A stretch of DNA of 64,000 bases from an uncultured Alistipes sp. (GTDB taxonomy: Bacteria > Bacteroidota > Bacteroidia > Bacteroidales > Rikenellaceae): NCBI GenBank assembly GCA_900544265.1, contig UQUQ01000004.1, forward strand, positions 67,658 through 131,657, in the 5' to 3' direction. Below the pieces are notes generated by a model. It was not told where the DNA came from. It saw nothing but the letters and a program-made list of their open reading frames with translations, and searched no databases. Below, one piece after another: positions 36,101 to 43,556 of the stretch. A program made the translations under genes and the position numbers. Every line of letters starts with the position of its first letter. The first letter of the stretch is position 1.

Positions 36101-36189
36101 ATCCCGAGATCAACAACGTGAACGGTATCGACGGCTCGATGTGGCCCCGTCCGCGCACCTACTCGCTGCGTCTGAATGTCAACTTCTAA
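33145..36189 (+). CDS. susC: SusC/RagA family TonB-dependent outer-membrane transporter
   Basis: A 1014-residue outer-membrane protein. Signal peptide (residues 1-25, ending TLAQ), carboxypeptidase D-like domain (VQGVVVDKSGMPVLGATVVEKG, in pieces VQGVVVDKSGMPVLGAT and VVEKGTTNGVSTG), TonB box-like DDVVVIGYGTVKK, plug domain (VSAQDMLKGKVPGVHI, STIRIRGAASLNASNDPL, FTVLKDASAAAIYGSRASNGVI), then a 22-strand barrel ending in RTYSLRLNVNF. It imports oligosaccharides with SusD as lid. The match to starch-type SusC comes mainly from the surrounding genes. A tract of nine C (33197-33205) lies in the signal-peptide codons and could slip. susD follows 7 bp later. Confidence 0.95.
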   Translation: MKKLLTMCVGILLASLITPPLTLAQNAGYEVQGVVVDKSGMPVLGATVVEKGTTNGVSTGIDGDYAIRVASPESVIEVSYVGYKTVTLVASSTLLQHLTLEEDAMGIDDVVVIGYGTVKKNDMTGSVVAIKAEELNRGAVVSAQDMLKGKVPGVHIIPGDGGPGSGSTIRIRGAASLNASNDPLIVIDGVPIASDGGAGMANPLETINPNDIESFTVLKDASAAAIYGSRASNGVIMITTKKGKGNTPRVSYSGSVSVQTNSDELPVFSPAEFRDYVDRVFPVGTETGDKVRTMMGDKNTNWQDLIFRTAISHDHNVSVIGNIDDRMPYRASVGYTNQQGTLETSKYERGTLDLSLSPNFFDKHLTVNLNAKGVVTSQQYADGGVVGSAAFFNPTVDPYWRNEDGTIDYTTTNGFWNYGSGRGEEFTPNTLVGAGPLSKLYDRDNSARAKRFIGNAQIDYKVHGFEALRFNLNLGMDISSSKIYDGVNPGSFQAYTDTEARGWGQYTWTTNFRRNHLLEFYANFNKEWGIHHLDVMAGYSWQHFYASDHSVTYFNETKEQKGEDSRYPFNRREYYLLSFYGRINYSIASKYLFTFTLRDDASSRFSKDTRWGLFPSAAFAWNIAQEDFLKDVRVLSALKLRLGAGQTGQQDIGDNYYAHLARYSMSTDVYKQYNMGNAGYSFYLTPAAYDPNIKWETTTTYNVGVDFGFFDGRINGSIDAYLRQTDDLLNSVITPMGSNFGNTVMTNIGSMENRGLEFNLNLIPVQTEDWNLQIGLNGTFQHTEFTKLNNTDDPTYSIQTGGITKGTGNLLQRHMVGYAPYTFYCFQQVYDENGNPIQNALVDRDKDGKITQADRYMTNKSPNPDFFYGINLKLTYKNWDFGFNGHGSVGNWAFNDFASANSTSNLDLNAGNLPNFAKVVNKTGFTKANSGEQWYSDYFLEDASFFRMDDINLGYTFKQIGSWKGSLRLAVGVQNVFVITNYSGIDPEINNVNGIDGSMWPRPRTYSLRLNVNF

Positions 36190-36196
36190 AAACCGA

Positions 36197-37873
36197 ATGA
36201 AAACCATGAAAACGAGCATAAAACATATCGCAACGGCCGTCGCGGGCGCCCTGCTGTTCACGGCGTGCATCAACGACCTGGACACGCTGCCGCTCAACCC
36301 CTCGGATTCGACCTCCGAAACGGTCTACGGAAAGGATGAGGCGGGCTACATTGCCGGTCTGACGAAACTCTACTTCAACTTTGTCTCGAACGAGACCACC
36401 GACCTGCAGGTCAGCGACAGCGGCGCCTCGGAGCTGATCCGCGCCTACTGGACGGTCGAGGAGGTGACGGCCGACGCCTGCAAGTGCGCCTGGGAGAACG
36501 ACGCCTGGGTCCGCGCCATGAATACCAACACCTGGTCGGATGCCGACAACGACGCCACCTACGCCGTTTACGTCCGCACGCTCCAGGGTATCGCCTACGC
36601 CAACGAATACCTGCGCCAGACCGCCTCGGACCGTCTCTCGGACCGCGGCGTGAGCAGCGAGCTCGCCTCGCGCATCCAGAGCTACCGCGCCGAGGCCCGC
36701 TTCCTGCGCGCCTACTTCTACTGGATCGCCCTCGACGTCTTCGGTGACGTGCCTTTCACGACCGAGCATTCGGCCTTCGGCGGCGGCGTGAACCCCAAGC
36801 AGGCTTCGCGCAAGGATGTCTTCGACTACTGCATCTCGGAGCTGACGGACCTGGCCGCCGACGACAGCGCCATGCCGGCCGCCCGCTCGAACTACCCGCG
36901 TGCCGACAAGGGTGCCGTACAGGGTCTGCTGGCCCGCATGTACCTCAATGCCGAGGTCTACACGGGCGAGCCGATGTGGCAGGAGGCCAAGCAGGCCTGC
37001 GAGGCGATCTTCTCGATGGGCTACTCGCTCTGCCCGAACTATGCCGACCTATTCCGCGGCGACAACGGCGAGAACCCCGACGTCCTGAAGGAGATCATCT
37101 TCGGCGTCTCCTACGATGCCGAGCAGACGCAGTCCTACGGCGGCACCTCCTACCTCACGCTCGCGGCCATCGCGGCGGCCGACGTCTCCGCCACGGAGAT
37201 GATCAACGGCGTGAACAACGGCTGGGGCGGTATCCGCGTCCCCTATGAGTATGTCGAGAAGTACTTCGACGTGCGCAACCCGGACTATACGACCGGCACC
37301 TACGACGTGCGCGACAAGCGCGGCGAGATGTTCTACATCAAGGGCCGCAAGGAGTCGATGGACGGCGCGCTCTACGTCTTCCTCAACGGCTGGAGCTGCC
37401 TGAAGTTCAACAACATCCCGCACGACGAGGACAACGACTCGTACATCGAGACCTCCGCCATCAAGGCCTACAGCGACATCGACTACCCGATGATCCGTCT
37501 GGGCGAGATCTACCTAATCTACGCCGAGGCCTGCATGGAGCTCGGGCAGGCCAACACGGCGATGCCGAAGCTCCAGGAGCTGGCCGAGCGCGCCGGCGTG
37601 TCGGCCCCGACCTCCATCACGCAGGACTGGCTGCTCGAGGAGCGTGCCCGCGAGCTGATGTGGGAAGGACACCGCCGCACGGACCTCATCCGCTACGGGA
37701 AGTTCACCTCCTCGTCGTTCCTCTGGACCTACAAGGGCGGCACCTTCAGCGGTCAGGGCTTCGACGACCACATGAAGATCTTTGCCATCCCGGCATCCGA
37801 ACTGGCCTCCAACCCCGAACTGCACCAGAACCCCGGATACGGAGCCGCTGCCGGAACCGAAACCGATAAATAA
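36197..37873 (+). CDS. susD: SusD/RagB family starch-binding lipoprotein
   Basis: A 558-residue outer-membrane surface lipoprotein: signal MKTMKTSIKHIATAVAGALLFTAC, lipobox Cys at about 24. Typical SusD features are the mature start INDLDTLPLNPSDSTSETVY, the RAEARFLRAYFYWIALDVFGDVPF TPR-like signature (pieces RAEARFLRAYFYW, LDVFGDVPF), RADKGAVQGLLARMYLNAEVYTG, the late YPMIRLGEIYLIYAEACMELGQ and LLEERARELMWEGHRRTDLIRYGKF. It forms the hinged lid on SusC and binds the glycan. An ATG at 36176 would overlap susC; I prefer 36197, which gives a normal signal peptide. Confidence 0.95.
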   Translation: MKTMKTSIKHIATAVAGALLFTACINDLDTLPLNPSDSTSETVYGKDEAGYIAGLTKLYFNFVSNETTDLQVSDSGASELIRAYWTVEEVTADACKCAWENDAWVRAMNTNTWSDADNDATYAVYVRTLQGIAYANEYLRQTASDRLSDRGVSSELASRIQSYRAEARFLRAYFYWIALDVFGDVPFTTEHSAFGGGVNPKQASRKDVFDYCISELTDLAADDSAMPAARSNYPRADKGAVQGLLARMYLNAEVYTGEPMWQEAKQACEAIFSMGYSLCPNYADLFRGDNGENPDVLKEIIFGVSYDAEQTQSYGGTSYLTLAAIAAADVSATEMINGVNNGWGGIRVPYEYVEKYFDVRNPDYTTGTYDVRDKRGEMFYIKGRKESMDGALYVFLNGWSCLKFNNIPHDEDNDSYIETSAIKAYSDIDYPMIRLGEIYLIYAEACMELGQANTAMPKLQELAERAGVSAPTSITQDWLLEERARELMWEGHRRTDLIRYGKFTSSSFLWTYKGGTFSGQGFDDHMKIFAIPASELASNPELHQNPGYGAAAGTETDK

Positions 37874-37896
37874 CGACTCTTAAAACCGTTGAAACA

Positions 37897-39693
37897 ATGA
37901 AACTCGCAAGATATGCAACCATGCTGGCAGCCGCCGCGGGACTCTTCGTCGCCTGCCAGAAGCTCGACGAAGCAAAGGTCTTCTCGCCCGAGCAGGTCGT
38001 ATCCCCCACGCTCCACGCGCTGCCGGCCGAGATCGTCATCACGTCGGAAAACATGGGTGAGATCCAGACCTTCACGTGGGACGCGGCCGATTTCGGCGTC
38101 CTCACGCAGATCAACTACTCGATCGAAGCCGCTGTCGGTGACGAGGCTCCCGTGGTTCTCTTCTCGGACCTCACGGGCACCTCGACCGAGCAACCCTACG
38201 AGAGCATCAACACGAAACTCGTCTACGACGTGGAGGTCGAGCCCGACACGCCGACGGCCGTGAACTTCTACGTCAGCGCCACAATCGGCACCGACTACAA
38301 GAAGGTCTACTCGGAGCCCGTCTCGGTGACGATGACCGTCACGAAGGCCGAGCGCGTCTATCCGACCGTCTGGGTCATCGGCGACTACTGCGGCTGGAGC
38401 CACGACAACTCGCAGTTCCTCTTCAGCTTCCTCGACGACGAGATCAATTACGAGGGTGTGATCGATTTCGGCGAAAAAGCAGCCAACGGCTTCAAGCTGA
38501 CGGGTATCGCCGGCTGGGACGACTCCTGCAACTGGGGTCTCGACGGTGAAGCCGAGAAACCCGAAGCCGAGGCCTCGTCCATCACGCTCATCTCCAGCGG
38601 CGGTTCGGGCAATATCGACATCTACTCGAAGCGCTTCTATCGCTTTGCCTTCGACCGCAGCTCGCTGACGCTCACCAAGAGCCTGTCGTTCGACCAGCTG
38701 GGCATCGTGGGCGACGGCGTCGGCAGCTGGGACAACGACCTCGTCATGGAGTTCGACGCGAAGACGCAGCGCTTCTGGGTCGACGCGACGCTCGTGGCCG
38801 GTGAGATCAAGTTCCGCCTCGACGGTGCCTGGGACACCTCGTTCGGCTCCGCAACGGAGGGCATGCTCGACAGCGGCGACAACATCAAGGTTCCGGCCGG
38901 CAACTACCGCATCTACGTCAACCTGAACAACTCCGCAGCGATGACCTACGAGCTCAACGCCGAGGATTACGGACAGGGCGGCGAGGAGCCCGAACCCGAA
39001 CCCGAGGTAGCCGACTGGTACATCCACGGACAGACCGTCGCCACGCCCGAGTGGGGTCCGACGGCCATGGAGAGTGCCAGCAGCAATATCGTAGCCTACA
39101 AGGCCGCCGATGTCGAGGTGGCCGCCAACTCGGAGTTCCTCTTCAAGAGCGGCGACGAGTCGCAGTGGATCGGGGCCGATGCCTCGCTGGCCGGAGGTGA
39201 CGGAAGGTACACCTGCACGATCGGCGCCGCCTTCGCCGTCTCGGCCAACAAGGTGAATGCCGTCGTTGCCGACGCGGGCACCTACGACTACTGGCTGCTG
39301 CCCGACGCCGGCCGCGCCTACGTCATGGCCGCAGGCGTGAAACCCGAGTACGTTCCCGAGACATGGGGCCTCATCGGCAACATTACGGGCTGGGGCGACC
39401 TGGGCGACTTCTCGCTGAGCGAGGAGGGAGCCTACCTCGTCCGCCGGGGCGTGGTGCTCAAGACGACCGACGAGTTCAAGATCCGCTACAACAACGCCTG
39501 GGACGACTCGAAGAACTACGGTACGGCTTCGGGCGGTGCGATCGACATCAACACGGCCGTCGCCGTCATCACCAGCGGCGGATCGCAGAACATGAAGGTG
39601 CAGCTCGACGGCACCTACGACATCTACTTCGACCTGGCCGGCAGCACGCTCTACGTCATGAGCGAGGGCAAGACCCCGGCCGACGCGCAGTAA
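37897..39693 (+). CDS. susE: SusE/SusF-like starch-binding lipoprotein
   Basis: A 598-residue lipoprotein: signal MKLARYATMLAAAAGLFVAC, lipobox Cys at 20. The N-terminal Ig-like SusE domain (residues about 30-150: PAEIVITSENMGEIQTFTWDAADFG, in pieces PAEIVITSENMGEIQTFTW and DAADFG) is followed by three starch-binding modules of the SusE/F type. Each has a tryptophan/tyrosine-rich start: VYPTVWVIGDYCGWSHDNSQ, DWYIHGQTVATPEWGPTAM and ETWGLIGNITGWGDLGDFSL; a linker EEPEPEPEV separates two of them. The length suits a SusE/SusF hybrid, and only one such gene is present, so it probably fills both roles by holding starch on the cell surface. Hairpins follow its stop. Confidence 0.88.
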   Translation: MKLARYATMLAAAAGLFVACQKLDEAKVFSPEQVVSPTLHALPAEIVITSENMGEIQTFTWDAADFGVLTQINYSIEAAVGDEAPVVLFSDLTGTSTEQPYESINTKLVYDVEVEPDTPTAVNFYVSATIGTDYKKVYSEPVSVTMTVTKAERVYPTVWVIGDYCGWSHDNSQFLFSFLDDEINYEGVIDFGEKAANGFKLTGIAGWDDSCNWGLDGEAEKPEAEASSITLISSGGSGNIDIYSKRFYRFAFDRSSLTLTKSLSFDQLGIVGDGVGSWDNDLVMEFDAKTQRFWVDATLVAGEIKFRLDGAWDTSFGSATEGMLDSGDNIKVPAGNYRIYVNLNNSAAMTYELNAEDYGQGGEEPEPEPEVADWYIHGQTVATPEWGPTAMESASSNIVAYKAADVEVAANSEFLFKSGDESQWIGADASLAGGDGRYTCTIGAAFAVSANKVNAVVADAGTYDYWLLPDAGRAYVMAAGVKPEYVPETWGLIGNITGWGDLGDFSLSEEGAYLVRRGVVLKTTDEFKIRYNNAWDDSKNYGTASGGAIDINTAVAVITSGGSQNMKVQLDGTYDIYFDLAGSTLYVMSEGKTPADAQ

Positions 39694-39700
39694 TCCATCC

Positions 39701-39757
39701 ACGGGACGGAGGCTAAGCCTTCGTCCCGTTCTGGTCTGCGGCCTCCGACCGGGCCGC
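39701..39757 (+). terminator. Paired hairpins between susE- and susG-like genes
   Basis: First hairpin 39701-39729: ACGGGACG and CGTCCCGT pair, with an inner AGGCT/AGCCT. A second, 39738-39757, pairs GCGGCC with GGCCGC. There is no long T-run, so partial termination or mRNA end protection within the operon is more likely than full termination. Confidence 0.5.
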
Positions 39758-39798
39758 AGGCCCCTAAAGAACGAAAACCAAGAACCAGCCATTCAAAG

Positions 39799-42108
39799 AT
39801 GAAAAGAATTTTCTACCTGCTGCTGACACTGCTCTTCGCCGCAGCCGTCTCGTGCAGCAAGGACTCGACCTCCGGCCAGGAGGGCGGTCTGCTCTCCGTC
39901 ACCCCCTCTGCGCTCGAATTCGACACTGAGGGCGGGAGCGAACTGATCGAACTGAAGACCGACGCCGGGTCGTGGTCGCTCACGCAGAGCGACGGCACGG
40001 CGTGGTGCACGCCCGAGCGGACGTCGGGCCGGACCTCGGCGTCGTTCCACGTCACGGTCACCTCCAATGCGGGCGGCACGGAGCGCAGCACGACACTCAC
40101 CTTCACCGCCCCGGGCTGCGAGGAGGTCGCCCTCACGGTGCGGCAGGCGGGCGACACCCCCGCGGGCAGCGAACCCGTCGTGGCGGAGCCCGACACCTGG
40201 GATGGCGTCAAGCGCGCCGACATCTCCTACCAGGTACTGGTCTACAGCTTCGCCGACGGCAACGGCGATACGAAGGGCGATCTGAAGGGGCTGACCGAGC
40301 GGTTGGACTACCTCGACGAGATGGGCGTCTCGGCCGTCTGGCTCTCGCCGATCCACCCCTCGTCGTCGTACCACGGCTACGACGTGCTCGACTACGAGGC
40401 CGTCAACCCGACCTTCGGCACGGACGCCGACCTGCAGGCCTTCATCGACGCCGCACACGCCCGCGGCATCCGCGTATACCTGGACTACGTGCTCAACCAC
40501 ACGGGCAAGGAGCATCCGTGGTTCCGCGACGCCATCTCCTCGGAGCAGAGCCCCTACCGCGACTACTACATCTTCTCAAAGGACCCGCAGGGCGACATCG
40601 CCGCCGGACGCATCGACCAGATCGCGACGGAGGGGGCGGCCGGCTACGACGCCGGGCAGTGGTTCTCGACCGACTCGAACGCCGGGGCCACGGGCCGCTT
40701 CCGCTTCGAGCTGGACTGGAGCAACGCCTCGGCCCCGACGGTCACCGTGACCGAGACGACCGACGCGCCCGATGCGAAGAACACCGACACTTCGGCCGGC
40801 GGCAAGTACCTCTACTACGGCGACCAGCAGATGGAGCGTTTCTATACGGAGGACGACACGCACTACCACCTGACGCTCGACTTCGATTCGGACTGGGGCT
40901 TCCTGATCCGCACCTCGACCACCTCGTGGGACGGCGGCACAAAGTTCGGCGCGCCCGACAACCAGACGATCCTCGAGCTGGGCGTGCCCTTCACGCTCAC
41001 GTCGGCATCGACGGCGGCCAACATCCAGTTCTCACTGCCGACGATGTACCACTCGCACTTCTGGACCGCGGCCTTCGCCGACCTGAATTACGGCAAGGCC
41101 TCGGAAGCCGACGCATCGGCCGCCTTCAAGGCCGTGACCGAAGCAGCCGACAAGTGGGTCGGGATGGGTGTCGACGGCTTCCGCCTCGACGCCGTGAAGC
41201 ACATCTACCACAACGCCTACAACGACGAGAACCCCACCTTCCTCAAGAAGTTCTACGACCGCATGAACGAGAGCTACCACGCCCGCGGCGGCGAGGGCGA
41301 CTTCTACATGGTGGGCGAGATGCTGGACGACGCGGCGAACGTCGCACCCTACTACAAGGGGCTGCCGGCACTGTTCGAGTTCTCGTTCTGGTACAAGCTG
41401 CGCTGGGCCCTGCAGAACGGCATCGGCCGCTACTTCGTCAAGGATATCCTCGAGTACCAGCCCGCCTACCGCCAGTACCGCGCCGACTACATCGAGGCCA
41501 CGAAGCTCTCGAACCACGACGAGGACCGCGCCGCCTCGGAGCTCGGCCGCGTGGAGGGGCGCCTGCGCGTCGCCTGCGCCGTACTGCTCACGGCGCAGGG
41601 CGAGCCCTACATCTACCAGGGCGAGGAGCTCGGCTACTGGGGCACGAAGTCCAACGGCGACGAGTATGTCCGCACGCCGATCCTCTGGGACCGCGCCGGG
41701 CGCGAGCTCGCCTCGGGCAGTCTTTCGGGCAAGGTCGACCGGCAGATGCTGACGGAGTCGATCTCGGTCGAAGCACAGGCCGGGGAGGAGAACTCGCTGC
41801 TGAACCTCTACCGCACCTTCGCCCGCCTGCGCAACACCTACCCGGCGCTGGCCGAGGGGGCGATGACCAAACACCCGGTCTACAACGAAAACAACGCCGA
41901 CGGGGAGGCCGTGGCGGTCTGGTACCGCGAGAAGGAGGGCGAACGGATGTTCGTCGCCCACAACTTCGGCGACAAGGCCCTGACGCTGACCCTCGACGAC
42001 GCCCTCGGCAAGGCCGTGGGTCTCTCGGGCGAGGCGACGATCAAGCGCGACGGCGGCAGCACGCTCCTCACGCTGGGAGCCTACTCCTCGGTTGTATTCA
42101 CCCTATAA
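39799..42108 (+). CDS. susG: SusG-like outer-membrane alpha-amylase with BACON and CBM58-like modules
   Basis: A 769-residue lipoprotein (signal ends LFAAAVSCSK, Cys about 19). An N-terminal BACON-type domain (about 30-120, LSVTPSALEFDTEGGSELIEL, WCTPERTSGRTSASFHVTV) would raise the enzyme from the membrane. GH13 begins ISYQVLVYSFADGNGD; motifs are LDYVLNHTG (I), GVDGFRLDAVKHI (II, nucleophile Asp), VGEMLDD (III, acid/base Glu) and LSNHDEDRA (IV). An insert of about 120 residues in domain B (WFSTDSNAGATGRFRFELDW, LLDFDSDWGFLIRTSTTSW-like) matches the position of CBM58 in SusG. It would make the first endo-cuts in starch at the surface. B. thetaiotaomicron SusG lacks the BACON domain, as far as I recall. 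Confidence 0.93.
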   Translation: MKRIFYLLLTLLFAAAVSCSKDSTSGQEGGLLSVTPSALEFDTEGGSELIELKTDAGSWSLTQSDGTAWCTPERTSGRTSASFHVTVTSNAGGTERSTTLTFTAPGCEEVALTVRQAGDTPAGSEPVVAEPDTWDGVKRADISYQVLVYSFADGNGDTKGDLKGLTERLDYLDEMGVSAVWLSPIHPSSSYHGYDVLDYEAVNPTFGTDADLQAFIDAAHARGIRVYLDYVLNHTGKEHPWFRDAISSEQSPYRDYYIFSKDPQGDIAAGRIDQIATEGAAGYDAGQWFSTDSNAGATGRFRFELDWSNASAPTVTVTETTDAPDAKNTDTSAGGKYLYYGDQQMERFYTEDDTHYHLTLDFDSDWGFLIRTSTTSWDGGTKFGAPDNQTILELGVPFTLTSASTAANIQFSLPTMYHSHFWTAAFADLNYGKASEADASAAFKAVTEAADKWVGMGVDGFRLDAVKHIYHNAYNDENPTFLKKFYDRMNESYHARGGEGDFYMVGEMLDDAANVAPYYKGLPALFEFSFWYKLRWALQNGIGRYFVKDILEYQPAYRQYRADYIEATKLSNHDEDRAASELGRVEGRLRVACAVLLTAQGEPYIYQGEELGYWGTKSNGDEYVRTPILWDRAGRELASGSLSGKVDRQMLTESISVEAQAGEENSLLNLYRTFARLRNTYPALAEGAMTKHPVYNENNADGEAVAVWYREKEGERMFVAHNFGDKALTLTLDDALGKAVGLSGEATIKRDGGSTLLTLGAYSSVVFTL

Positions 42109-42121
42109 CCCTTTCCCTGCA

Positions 42122-43459
42122 ATGAAACGATTGCTTGCACTCGTCCTGGCGGCCGCCTGCGCCGCCTGCGGCACAACCCCCGCGGAACCCGCCGCACATC
42201 CCGACTGGAGCTACAACGCCGTCGTCTACGAGATGAACGTGCGCCAGTACACCCCCGAGGGGACCTTTGAAGCCGCCGCCCGCGAACTGCCCCGTCTGAA
42301 GGAGCTGGGCGTCGACGTCGTGTGGCTCATGCCCGTCTACCCGATCGGCGTGCTGGAGCGCAAGGGTACGCTCGGCTCCTACTACGCCATCTCGGACTAC
42401 TGCGCCACGAACCCCGAATTCGGCACGCTGGAGGATTTCGACCGCCTGCTCGCCGAGGCGCACCGCCTCGGGCTGCGCGTCATCCTCGACTGGGTGGCCA
42501 ACCACACCTCGCCCGATGCGCGGTGGATCGACGAACGCCCGGCCGACTGGTACGTGCGCGACTCGCTGGGCCGCACCATCGTGCAATACGACTGGACGGA
42601 CATCGCCAAGCTCAACTACGACAACGCCGACATGCGGCACGAGATGGAGCGCTCGATGCGCTTCTGGCTCGAGCGCGGCATCGACGGCTTCCGCTGCGAC
42701 ATGGCCTGCGAGGTGCCGATCGACTTCTGGCGCACGACGCTTCCGGCCCTGCGGCGCGACTATCCGCAGATCTACCTGCTGGCCGAAGGCGAGGACCCGG
42801 CGCTGCACGAGGAGGCCTTCGATGCCTCCTACAGCTGGGAGCTGCACCACCTGATGAACGCCATCGCCCGCGGCGAGAAGGGCGCGGCCGACCTGAAGGC
42901 CTACCTCGAGAAGGATGCCGCGACGACGCCCCGCGAGGCCTTCCGCCTGATGTTCACCTCGAACCACGACGAGAACTCCTGGGCCGGCACCGAGTTCGAG
43001 CGCATGGGCGATGCCGCGCGCGTCATGGCCCTGTTGACCTTCACGCTGCCCAAGGGACAGCCGCTCATCTACACCGGGCAGGAGATCGGCTACGACCACC
43101 GCTTCGCCTTCTTCGAGAAGGACCCCGTGCCGCAGTGGAGCGAGAACGAATATACGGACTTCTACCGGCAGCTGATCCGCCTGCGCCACGAGAACCCGGT
43201 GCTGGCGGCCGGTGAGCGGGGCGCCGAAGCGCGCTTTGCGGCCGACGGGCTGCTGCCCGAGGGCATCTTCTGCTTCTCGCGCGGCGAGGGGGCGGAGGAG
43301 GTGACCGTCGTGGCGAACCTCACGGCCGCGGAGCAGGCCCTTTCGCTTCCCTTCGAGGGTTCGCGCCGCGAGTTCTTCACCGGGGCAACGCACACGGGCG
43401 GCGAACAGGTAAAGCTGCCCGCCTGGGGCTGGATGGTCTTCGCCCCAGAGGCAAAGTAA
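42122..43459 (+). CDS. GH13 alpha-amylase-family lipoprotein (compact)
   Basis: A 445-residue protein with signal MKRLLALVLAAACAAC (lipobox Cys 16) and a compact GH13 barrel. Motifs: LDWVANHTSPDARW (I), GIDGFRCDMACEVP (II, nucleophile Asp), YLLAEGEDPAL (III, acid/base Glu) and TSNHDENSWAG (IV). The short beta-alpha loops and the YAISDYCATNPEFGTLEDF segment resemble the Bacteroidetes periplasmic or surface amylases that act on small maltodextrins. It is 13 bp after the susG-like gene. It has no counterpart in the eight-gene sus operon of B. thetaiotaomicron, so it is an extra enzyme here. Exact product spectrum is not predictable. Confidence 0.9.
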   Translation: MKRLLALVLAAACAACGTTPAEPAAHPDWSYNAVVYEMNVRQYTPEGTFEAAARELPRLKELGVDVVWLMPVYPIGVLERKGTLGSYYAISDYCATNPEFGTLEDFDRLLAEAHRLGLRVILDWVANHTSPDARWIDERPADWYVRDSLGRTIVQYDWTDIAKLNYDNADMRHEMERSMRFWLERGIDGFRCDMACEVPIDFWRTTLPALRRDYPQIYLLAEGEDPALHEEAFDASYSWELHHLMNAIARGEKGAADLKAYLEKDAATTPREAFRLMFTSNHDENSWAGTEFERMGDAARVMALLTFTLPKGQPLIYTGQEIGYDHRFAFFEKDPVPQWSENEYTDFYRQLIRLRHENPVLAAGERGAEARFAADGLLPEGIFCFSRGEGAEEVTVVANLTAAEQALSLPFEGSRREFFTGATHTGGEQVKLPAWGWMVFAPEAK

Positions 43460-43488
43460 CCGTCCAAAGTCTGTTCCGACGACAAAAA

Positions 43489-43510
43489 GGACCGGATAAA
43501 GAGCCGGTCC
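43489..43510 (+). terminator. Hairpin between the compact GH13 and susA-like genes
   Basis: Stem GGACCGG / CCGGTCC with an 8-nt loop, no T-run. Together with the downstream promoter it may separate the two parts of the locus. Confidence 0.5.
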
Positions 43511-43534
43511 CGACGCACGAACGCAGCATTTTAC

Positions 43535-43542
43535 TAACTTTA
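43535..43542 (+). promoter_or_regulatory. -7-like box for the susA-susB pair
   Basis: TAACTTTA, one mismatch from TAnnTTTG, 15 bp before the TTG start of the susA-like gene. Confidence 0.45.
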
Positions 43543-43556
43543 CAAACCGAAATACC

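Noticed and set aside
31765..36297. A 1510-codon minus-strand open frame opposite the MFS, susC and susD genes
   Set aside because: The opposite strand encodes clear SusC and SusD proteins. The frame is a shadow produced by GC-rich codon bias, and its protein is Val/Glu/Arg/Leu-rich low complexity.
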